Assembly (NCBI RefSeq): GCF_949987535.1 | Contig: NC_080070.1 | Span: 6,754,016-6,818,015 of the forward strand | Reading direction: 5' to 3' | From: Balaenoptera acutorostrata | Lineage: Eukaryota; Chordata; Mammalia; Artiodactyla; Balaenopteridae | Length of the DNA stretch: 64,000 nucleotides | Part shown: in pieces, positions 25,828 to 35,833 of the stretch | Position numbering within the stretch: the stretch's first letter is position 1 | Layout of the letters: every line of letters starts with the position of its first letter | Program-made: the position numbers and the translations under genes | The notes under the pieces: model-generated | The model's database searches: none | Seen by the model: the letters and a program-made list of their open reading frames with translations, nothing else | Told to the model about the DNA's origin: nothing

Positions 25828-28034
25828 GTAAGTAAGAGCCGGAGTCATTAAGATGGGGCGTCCAGATCTGTAAAGATGTCACAGGTTTCCAGGAGAGGAA
25901 GTTCAAAAGAAGGTTTATGAGCCTCTTCTCCAGGCTGGAGGACACACATTCCTGTCTCCTTCCACACTCCCTCCATACAGTAAGAGAAGTGTGTGCTGGA
26001 ACCATATCTAGGAATAAAATACATTTTAAAAGGCATTCAACATTGCCCAAACGGCATTTTCAGCACAGGCAGAAGATATTTCTGTGGCCCCCAAAGCAGT
26101 CTAACTTCAGAGCAAGTTACAATGTGGTGAGTCAGGATACCATCAGAATTCACCCCCCAGATTCTCCCTCTGTCCACAGGAGGGGACGCTCAAGAAATTT
26201 AAGATGTCCAGAACTAGGTCTTCAACCCCTCTCCCTGCATGACCCCTTACATGTCTGCTCCCTAATTCAGGTCGCTCCCACACCAGCTGCAGGGACACCT
26301 CAATTTCATCATCTGTACAGTGAAGGGGTCTGAATAAATAGCTCGTTTCCAAACTCTGATTTGTGAACTGATTACATCAGATACATCAGGTTCATAAATC
26401 GGAATTTCTGAGCATGGTCCCCCCAGAATGGACATTTTTAAAGAACACTCAAGTAATTCTGAAAAACAGCAAGTCTGAGAGGCACTGAACTACATGAACT
26501 TTGAATTTTCAGAGTGTTCCGAATACAGGATTCTACATGTTTTACGTAGTTCAATAACTAAGAACAATTTGTCGTCCCAGATTGCAGTGGGAGCTCACCT
26601 CCTTCCTGAAAATTATTTTAAATGATTTTAACCCCCATTTCAAACTATATGGAAAGTCCAGTCACCTACTCAAGAGTTCTGTGGATTCCCTGTAACTCAC
26701 TTCCTCATTTCCAGCTTTGACAAGGACATCTTGCTTTAGCTAAATTCTTCTTCTTGGCTCTGAACCTTGTGGCTCTTTCTTCATTTCTGCTCTGGTGTCA
26801 ATTATGGGAGTTTGTTGATTTCTAGACACAAAATAACGAATCACATTATGTGATTTACCCCTGGGGTAAACTTTACAGAAAGCTTTGGGCGGGGTGTAAC
26901 CAGGGGCAGCGGCAGGAGAGTTACTGCAGAAACACCGACAGCTTTGGTTTGAGTTCCAGGCAAAGCTGCCATCTGAGTCCTTTGGCCAGAGACAGGTTAT
27001 TCAGCCAACCTCTCCCTTTGCTTTTGCTCCGTTGTTGGTGCCAGTAGGGGGTGAACACAGTTACCTGTAGGAACCAGGTGGGCGACATGAAGAGGTAGAA
27101 TTTGAAATGGACGTTGAAGCACAGGACAGGACTCAGGCAGAAATGTGTGGTGGGATGAATGGTCCTAGGAATGAACGCACGAGGTGGGTTGGAAAAGGCC
27201 CTGAAATCTGCTGTCTGTGGAGGGGCTGACCGGGGAGGGGATTAGGTGGAAATGAGGCTGGAGTAGACGGAGGAGAGACTGTGCTCTCGTGTTCAGGCGC
27301 TCGTGTGATCAGGCAACCTTGACCACAGAATGTTTAATTGTATTAAATAATGTTTGAGTGGGTAAGCTCACTTTACCTTGAGAAGACTCAGGTTTGAGGC
27401 AAGAACATAAAGAGCTGGGGGGAAGCATCCCAGGCTCACCATATGTAGACATATTAGGACGAGCCAAGTCATGTGGTTCTCTGAGAACAGGAGCTCTCCA
27501 GACCAGTTTGGGAAATACGTCAGTCCTCCGATTTCCAAAAACAAAATTCCAATTTTCTTCTTGTTTGTTTCCCAGGCCAACAACCCTAAGGTAGGTCCTA
27601 AGTCAGCGAGCAAACTTTCTTGTTCTCAGGGTTTTCCAAAGCCCCCCACCCCACCCCCAGCTGCTGAATCTCCAGGGAAAACTTATTTTCTACAACCTAC
27701 ATCACTGACATAGAATTACCTGGGAAAATGAACATCAGAAGCTTACTCATTGACATAGAATAAGTGTTGTCATCTCCCCTCCGCTCTGTGCATTTCGAGG
27801 CCCTGAAAAGACAGCACAAGCTCACCAAGTGTTCTCACAGTATTGTCCCAACCACAGACCAAGCTCTTCCACTGTCTTCCCTAAATTCTGATGCTCGGAG
27901 AGGGCAGGAACTATGACTTTTTCACTGTGGTGTCACCAGCTCTTTGGACTTTGCCTGACACATTGGAGGGAGTTATACTTATTTGATGAATGAATGATTG
28001 AAAGAGTTCCAAATGGTGTTTGGGACTCTTTCAG
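25828..28034 (+). other. GIMAP1 remnant intron 1
   Basis: Gene-free. A hAT-like remnant is possible at 26380-26490 and an L2 3' end at about 27880-28005 (ends 'tgatgaatgaatgattga'). Confidence 0.4.
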
Positions 28035-28040
28035 TTAATC

Positions 28041-28083
28041 ATGAGAGGACAGAAGACAGCAAGAGATGAAGAAAACGCCTATG
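28041..28083 (+). pseudogene. GIMAP1: GIMAP1 leader coding exon, orphaned
   Basis: Reads MRGQKTARDEENAY plus one base, then the donor g|gtaaga. The exon starts after the acceptor 'gggactctttcag' at 28034. The peptide matches the start of human GIMAP1 as I recall it (MGGRKMATDEENVY). Its length of 43 coding bases and phase 1 are identical to the GIMAP5 leader exon. The ATG, acceptor and donor are all intact. No GIMAP1 GTPase exon follows before GIMAP5, so alone it cannot make GIMAP1. It could still be transcribed and spliced onward into the GIMAP5 GTPase exon, which is in matching phase. Identity as the GIMAP1 leader is well supported; its fate is inference. Confidence 0.8.
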
Positions 28084-29384
28084 GTAAGAACACGCCTCAC
28101 AACGCGTGTTTGCCCCCAGGTGTGAGCTCTGGGTAGTAAGGGGGACGGGCTATCTCAACACTGAACAGAGAGAAGCCCCAGAGGTTTCTCAATGCTGGGA
28201 TGAAACAGCAAGAGCCCTGGGGCTGGCATTTGACCTAGATCTCTGCCCCTGACCTGCTGTGAGATATTGAGTTCTTTGACTAACCTGCACCTCCATCCCC
28301 AAGGTAAAATGAATAAACCTCCTCTGATCTCCACAGAAGGGGATGTAGAGGGAATCCAACTGTACACTAGAGGGAACATGATCCACCAGGTAGAAGGTGT
28401 TAGGGAACAAGGATGGAGGGTTAACCAGGTATCTTATTAGGCAGCAGGTTTAAGAGAGAGGAGAGGAAGAGGAGGGCAAGAGGGAGGGAAGAAGAGATGG
28501 TCTCATCTTATCCTCCCAACAGCCTTATGAGGACAGCGCTACATTATTGATCCCATTTGTGCAGAAGAGGTTTAGCACTTAGGTTAAGCAGCTTCCCAGG
28601 GTTACAAGGCTGGCAGGGGTGGGGCTGTGATTCAAACCCAGGGTGTGGGACACCAGACAGCCCTCATGGCCAGGCCCACTGCCCCTCCTGCCTTTCTTCA
28701 GTGGCAGGGTATCTGGGAATATATGGCAGAGGCCACTGAAGTTGTCAAAAACGGTCCAGCTCTGCACAGTGTGGATGACAAATAATTTACAGCCTTTTAT
28801 TTGAAGAGGAAAGTAATCTACTGAGAGTCAAGTGATTTTCTAAGGGTAAAACGTGGCAAATCAGAATTGGAACTTATTTTTCCTTACTGTCCTATAGGAA
28901 GAGTTTCCTTAACCGGATACAGAGTCAAAATACCAAAATTTCTCAAAAACTGTCTAAGTGAATATATATATATATTCATATCAAACACATACATCTCCTC
29001 TCACGTTTTCTTTTATCTCTTCAAGCTTAAAAATTCCTTGATCATGTACTGATGAAGTTTCTTTCATATTTCCATGCCCTGCTGCCTGGATCTGCTGCAT
29101 TTTATCTAAAGAGTTTCATATTTGGCTTACTTACGAGAGTTGTTTTTGGCCATGATGAGTTTTTCAAGCAGAAGATTTCAAACAATGCATACCCTCTTAC
29201 ATAGTCTTGTACAATATTCAGTATTGTACAATATTCAATATTCTTGTATAATATTCAATATTCAACTGCCTGGCTGGGCAGACGCCACTACTCTTTCCAA
29301 TGGATTGAATTCCCTAGAAGAGGAATTCCTGTAAGTCCTTGGGGAAGCCAGAGCTAGGCTATGACCCAAGACTCATTTTTTTTT
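28084..29384. other. GIMAP1 downstream region, GTPase exon missing; MIR remnants
   Basis: This is where a GIMAP1 GTPase exon would be expected, yet no frame shows GTPase motifs. A MIR is clear at about 28495-28665 ('tcctcccaacagccttatga' onward). A second MIR-like patch is at 28780-28880. A short AT-rich hairpin is at 29207-29231. Confidence 0.5.
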
Positions 29385-30735
29385 GAAGCTTTTTTTAAAT
29401 TTATTTTTTTAAATTTTTATTGGAGTGTAGTTGCTTTACAATGTTGTGTTACTTTCTGCTCTACAGCAAAGTGAATCAGTTATATGTATACATATATCCC
29501 CTCTTTTTGTAGATTTCCTTCCCATTTAGGTCACCACAGAACATTGAGTAGAGTTCCCTGTGTTATGCAGTAGGTTCTTATTAGTTATCTATTTTATACA
29601 TAGTAGTGTATATATGTCAATCCCAATCTCCCAGTTCATCCCACCCACCCCCGTCCCCCCTTGGTATCCATATGTTTGGTGTCTACACCTGTGTCTCTAT
29701 TTCTGCTTTGCAAATAAGTTCATCTGTACCATTTGTCTAGATTCCACATATAAGCGATATTATACGATATTTGCTTTTTTCTCTTTCTGACTTACTTCAC
29801 TCTGTATGACAGTCTCTAGGTCTATCCACATCTCTGCAAATAGCACTATTTTGTTCCTTTTTATGGCTGAGTAATATTACATTGTATATATGTACCACAT
29901 CTTCTTTACCCATATTCCTCTGTCTATGGACATTTAGATTGCTTCCATGTCCTGGCTATTGTAAATAGTGCTGCAATGAATATTGGGGTGCATGCATTTT
30001 ATCTTTTTGAATTATGGTTTTCTCCGGGTACATGCCCAGTAGTGGGATTGCTGGGTCATATGGTAGTTCTATTTTTAGTTTTTTGCGGAACCTCCATACT
30101 GTTCTCCATAGTGGCTGTATCAATTTACATTCCCACCAACAGTGCAAGAGGGTTCCCTTTTCTCCACACCCTCTCCAGCATTTATTGTTTGTAGATTTTT
30201 TGATGATGGCCACTCTGACCAATGTGAGGTGATACCTCATTGTAGTTTTGATTTGCATTTCTCTAATAATTAGTGACGTTGAGCATCTTTTCATGTGTTT
30301 ATTAGCCGTCTGTATGTCTTCTTTGGAGAAACGTCCGTCCACTTAGGTCTTCCACCCATTTTTTGATTGGGTTGTTTGTTTTTTTGGTACTGAGCTGCAG
30401 GAGCTGTTTGTGTATTTTGGAGATTAATCCCTTGTCGGTGGCTTCGTTTGCAAATATTTTCTCCCATTCTGAGAGTTGTCTTTTCGTGTTGTTTATGGGT
30501 TCCTTTGCTGTGCAAAAGCTTTTAAGTTTAATTAGGCCCCATTTGTTTATTTTTGTTTTTATTTTCATTACTCTAAGAGGTGGGTCAAAAACTATCTTGC
30601 TGCGATTTATGCCAAAGAGTGTTCTGCCTGTGTTTTCCTCTAAGAGTTTTATAGTGTCCAGCCTTACATTTAGGCCTGTGATCCATTTTGAGTTTATTTT
30701 TGTGTATGGTGTTAGGTCTTTTTTTTTTTTTGGTG
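29385..30735 (-). mobile_element. L1, 5'-truncated (ORF2 C-terminus and 3' UTR, antisense)
   Basis: T-tract and 3' UTR on the left, then ORF2. The minus frame at 29956-30342 carries the cysteine motif region [19 protein letters not shown] and [13 protein letters not shown]. The frame at 30302-30751 reads [17 protein letters not shown]. It is split by frameshifts. It lies where the GIMAP1 GTPase exon is missing. Confidence 0.9.
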
Positions 30736-31299
30736 CTCTAGGAGCCTTCATCTGATAGTGGCAATGTTTGCCTTTTCTGATACAACTGCATTTGCACTTG
30801 TTTATTCCAGCAATAAAATATTTTGAGAGTTTTTCTAAATTTGTCTTTTACCTCTTTTTTTTTTTTAAGTAGTTGTCTTCCAAAATGATGTAGTGTTTTG
30901 TTTTAATTATTATTTGGTGTCTTAATTATTTTTATACCTTACATTCAATCTCATTCTTGGCCCAATTCTTGTTTATTTTATGTTTCCTTTCACTCTTTAT
31001 ACCATTAATTTTAGGCACTCCTTTTTACTTTGGAAATTGTGTTAAATCGTGTATATCCCCTGATTTACTACATCTGAAAACACCTAAGATCTATTCTTCC
31101 ACATGCTAGCGAAATAGCTCATGGATACGCTGAAGAGAACTGCTTACCACTCCTCAAATATCACACACACACCCCCAAGAAGAGACACCCAACCCCAACA
31201 AACAAAAGACAAGGGTAGTCACTCTCTGACTCCCAGCCCTGGGGAGTTTCTGGAAAGGAGGAAAGCTCCATTCTAACCTGTTCCACATCTGGGCTCCAG
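30736..31299. other. No gene seen
   Basis: AT-rich sequence between the L1 and the GIMAP5 CpG-rich promoter, with no recognised element. Confidence 0.45.
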
Positions 31300-31449
31300 C
31301 TTTTCACGAAGGTAGAGAAGTCCTCCTTCCTGAAAAGCCAGTGATTCTTTCTTGTGCCAAAGAAAATAACTAATTTTCTCAGTAGGTCTCTTTGTAGGTG
31401 CTTTCACAGGGAGACTCAGATCAGCAGGGTCTGCGTTAGAGTGAGAGGT

Positions 31450-31900
31450 ACTGGACTCAACAAGAGAGATGAAACGTTGATCTTCCGGGAATGGTGGCCG
31501 GAGAGCACCGCACGCCCGCGGAGGCAACAGGGGCCTTTAGCAACGGGGGAACAGGCGGGATTGGGGCCCGTGTTCTTCTCTTTCACGCTCCGAACATCAC
31601 TTCTTTCCACACGTCTTAAAGAGGAAGCGGCAGGGGGCGGGGCGCTCGCGGGCTCCGACAGGAAGCATCCCATTAGGGGGGCAGCACGCTCCGAGCTCGC
31701 TGCTCTCCGGTTTCCGCGGCAGCAGGTTCGCCCCAACCGGAGGGGGTGTCCCCAACTGCGGGGACAGGGGGCGCACTCCGTTAGCCCCATTTTCCTTCTT
31801 GCCCTGCAGCCGTGCCCTGGAACCTTCGGCCGCGCGCTCGCGCCGACCCGCCGGCACCCAGGCCGCAGCGCCGCGCCTGGTAAGGGGAACCCGGCGGGGG
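31450..31900 (+). promoter_or_regulatory. GIMAP5: GIMAP5 CpG-rich promoter and non-coding exon 1
   Basis: The only clearly CpG-rich, gene-associated block in the window. It has a GC box (gggggcggggc) at about 31633-31644 and ETS-type sites ('gaggaagcgg' at 31621, 'acaggaagc' at about 31658). A consensus donor 'cgcgcctg|gtaagggg' lies at 31879/31880, about 3.9 kb upstream of the GIMAP5 leader exon. The 211-codon plus frame here is a GC-rich artefact. Confidence 0.55.
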
Positions 31901-34900
31901 TCCCAGCGTCCTGGGTGGAGACCCGGGGTGGGGGGTGGGTCCTGGAGCCCGCGGTTGAGTTAGGGCTACTGATTTCTCGTGGGATCTGACACCGGTTACC
32001 AGACTTCTGGGCTCTCCCATCAGTGAAACGGGGCGCCGATGGTGAGCGTTATGGGCAACCGCGGATTCCTAGTGGGAGGGAAGTGGCTTCGGGAACCGCT
32101 CACCCCGCGTTCACGGCCCATCGCTTTCCACAACGCGGAGGTCTTTTCCGTCTAGTTGCCTACTTCTTAGCTCTTCTGACTTTCATAAGCTTCACGGGGT
32201 TTCATAAAGCTTCACTAAGACTCTCATCCCATTTGACAGATGAGAAAACTGAAACTCACTAGGTGCCCAAACTAGGAGGGGCGTACGTCTCAGTTTTAGC
32301 TCTTAACTTCCCCCGTACCAGCCCCACCCCCCATCCCTGACAAGCACCATGCCCCCGAGAGGCCTGGGTACCGGGAATCTATTCCTAGGGCTCCACAGGA
32401 CAAGTACGGGATCATTATGTTCCCACCCTCACTGAGCCACGTGCTCCAAACGAAACCTCTCAGTGAAATTGTTCTATTGGTCTTCTGAAAACCAGCCCAT
32501 TCGCCCCCAAATACCCCACACTTTTCCTACGACACGATGTCGAACTCGAACCTATGGCAGACAGATTCCAGTGTGTACAGGAACCATCCCTTTGTCTGCT
32601 AAACCTGCTGTGAGGGCCGCATTATGAAATCACAATGCTAAACTCTGAAACAAGTGATACCAGGAAACAGAGGGAGGGGGCAGATGAGCAAAGGAGAATA
32701 TGAATAAGGCAGACAGAAAATATTTTTATCTTTCCTAAAACAGCGTGAGAGAGCCTGCTTTCCAAGGGTTTGATAAAGTAAGGTACCGTCAAGATAAAAT
32801 CAGGTTCGTATAATGTAAAAATCAGGAGGTACATTAGGCTCATTTGCTCCAGCCTCCTACCTAAGCTAGATCCCCTTGCTGTTCCTGTCACATACTCTTA
32901 TAATCTCTGCTCGCATACTGCCCGCGACTCTCTCATGATTCCTGATCCCGCCTGGGGGAAGATTAGAAGGGTTTTTCTTGTGGAGAAGAAATCTGCCTCC
33001 ATTCCTGATTCTCCCACTTCTGTCTACTATGTGATTGACACGTGTCTCATTTTTTCCGGTTTAGGATGCTTCCCGATCTTTTTCTAGGCTTGATTCTGTC
33101 CTTTTAATATTCTATGACTCATTTTAGCATCTCCATCAATATCCTTTCTGACTAGCCTCTGCACACTTTGTTATTTGTTAATATCTGCCCAAAACAATCT
33201 ACTCCTCGGTGGGACGTGTCTCCCCCGGCAGCCTGACCCACTCGGAAGACGGTTCAGGAGGACCGTGCGCGCCTCTGCTAATGTAACCTGAACTTTGATT
33301 GGCTTTTATGACAGCCACAGAGCTCCATTTGGGTCACACTGATCATCAAGTCATGGGAAAACACCAGATTGCTTTAAACTGAAATACTTCCATTCCGAGC
33401 AACTTCTGCCCCCTGCGATTTTATCTTTGAATAATCTTTTTTTTTTTTTTTTGAAAATGTGCACTCAAGATTTTGCAATACAGTTCTCTTTGTTAATTTT
33501 AGGGTAAGCTTCCAGCCTGTCTGCCTCAGTTTATGTCCTGACCATGGATGGCAGCATGGTATGTGGTGTTCCAAGAGGTTCATTGACTTTATAATCACTT
33601 TTCCACCCTGATAAATCTAGGAGAATACACAGGCAAAATGAGCCATTCTTCGGTCTTAGCTCCATGGCAGTTGTGTGATCGTGGGCAGGTCAGTTTCCTA
33701 ATATTTTAATAGAAATTTTAATACCTATCTTGATCACATCATAGGGAATTTAGGAGAACAATTAAAAGAATGGACATGAAAGAAACGTGAAAATTACTAA
33801 TGGCTGCACAGAGGATTATTACCATGGTGAAGTTCATTATCAACATTGTCACCACTGTCGTCATCGTCTTTACCACATCGATATATTGATTCCAATATAT
33901 AGAAACTGTCATCTGAAGTAGAAAAGATGTCAGAGAATTTGAGCAGTTTTAGCAAAAGCTGGAGTATTATTTACCAGAGGCAAGGACAGCATGTGGGAGA
34001 ATGTGGTGAGGAAAATGCTCTTCTCTGGGCTTAAGGTAAGGAAAGTGGTGCAGAAGGAAAAGGAAAGGAAGGAAGGAAGTTGCCTTAATAAATTCTAATA
34101 ATGTGACAAGGGATGGTTTCCCTAGTGACGGCCATTTCTATTCTTCCCTACTGAGTGAATAGAAAAATGTGAAAAAGGTAGAAATAACAGAATCAACCTG
34201 AATAGCAAATAAACTATGAAAACCGTTTTGAATTCAATGTTAATCAATAAAATGCACCTTTAAACAAATTAAGACATCCTAATATATGCCCATCAGGGTG
34301 ACCAAAAATTAAAAATCTAATATCACCAAGCGTAAGTGAAGATTTGGGGGTTTCTCACCCATGACTGCTGCCAGTATGACTCAGCACCAGCTTCTTGGAG
34401 TCATATTTGGCAGTATCTTGTCAGGTGGAAACTATATATCCCAGAGAAATCGTCCATGTGCACAAGGGGACGTGTGGGGGGATTCTCCTGCAGCATTGTT
34501 TGTAGTGGCAAGCACGTATTTTGGCACACCAAATGTTTGTTAATAGAGAGTTGGATAAAGTGCTACGTAAATAATGTCACTGACGTAAAAGATTAAAATA
34601 CCAGAAAGTACTATATATTACCTGTACATACATGTGTATCTCAGAATATTGGTTGCCTCTGAAGGGAAGAGGGAGAATGAGACGGGTTGGGGGGAGTCAA
34701 AAAATAAATAAATGGAACTATATGCGTAATGTTTTAACTTTTCCAATCAAACCGAACAGCAGCAGTAAAAATGCCAAAATACTTAGATCTGTTCATTGCA
34801 AATAGTGGGCATTTGTTTCATTACTCTGTGTATTTCTCCCCTTAAAATGTTTGTTTCATAACTGCATAATCTTTAAAACTGAATAAATAAAATACAGTCT

Positions 34901-35827
34901 CAGAGATCATCTTAATTATAGTGGCATATTGCATGCTTGCCTTTTCTAATGCATGCTTACCTTTTCTAGCACCAAGAAGAATGACACGATATTATGCCTC
35001 ATCTGAATGAAACTTTTATCCCGATAGTTTTGCCAGTTTCTGGTCATATCTACCGGAATTTTTTTTAAGTGGGTATTGGGAGACCCACAAGGAAGGACAC
35101 TTGGTTTAAAACTGAGCAGGAAATGAACTTATCTTGAATTTGTCCTGAATGTGGACTCTGTCCCTCAGTCATGGTACCAGCTTCTCCCCACCAGCTGCTC
35201 AGAGGGGAGGGAGGATGGTGGCCGTGCTCCGCCCTCTTTCCCTTCGTCCTCTCATGTCCATCCTCAAAGGAGCCGTGGATCCCCCAATTCCACACTCCCA
35301 TTGGAAGGTACATTGTACTTTGCTCTTTGCCACTGGGATATCCATCTGATACAAAGAGTTTCTGGGACTGGAAATGGCCAGTACTTCAAACAAACCGATG
35401 TCATTTACAGCAAGGCAATTTTTATTCTCTAGTCTAGCAAGTTTGCTTACTTTGATTCCAATAATAATAGTAACAATAAAACAATTTTTAAAATCCTGCT
35501 TCTCATTCAATAAGAGAAGACTTTCTTTATTTCATGCCTTTTCAAGTAGAGGGGAGATAATCAACTGATTTGTTTTCAAACATTTCATGCTTTCCTATAG
35601 GATGAGGAAAAAGCAAGAGTTCATTGAGTTAATATAACCTAGCATCACCTGGGTTGCTTAAGGTTATAAATGGATATTGGAAAGTAAAATATAAGTTAGA
35701 AAATTAGCAATGGAAACAGCTCATCTAAGGATAATTATTCTCGGCTGTCTGAATTGGAGGTGTTCTTAGGCCTTACCAAGTCCCATATGGACACTTGCTT
35801 TTTATTCCTTTCCTTTTTTTATTCCAG
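31901..35827 (+). other. GIMAP5 intron 1
   Basis: Gene-free. It holds MIR remnants at about 32200-32290 and 33655-33810, a T-run at 33437-33452, an old L1 3' part (sense) at about 34250-34760, and a tandem 'gcatgctt.ccttttct' duplication at 34931-34970. The remainder is single-copy. Confidence 0.5.
34250..34760 (+). repeat. Ancient L1 3' region (sense)
   Basis: Diverged sense L1 ORF2 C-terminal and 3' UTR words ('gcagcattgtttgtagtggc', 'gttggataaagtgctac', 'ggttgcctctgaagggaag'). No frame remains. Confidence 0.6.
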
Positions 35828-35833
35828 AAGAGA

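Noticed and set aside
29207..29231. Palindrome ttgtacaata / tattgtacaa as a regulatory site
   Set aside because: A short AT-rich hairpin in a low-complexity patch with no gene context; likely chance.
31354..31989. 211-codon plus frame in the GC-rich block, with a 124-codon frame on the other strand
   Set aside because: Long frames on both strands are expected in CpG-rich DNA. It crosses a clean splice donor at 31879 and shows no protein family features; it is better read as promoter and untranslated exon.
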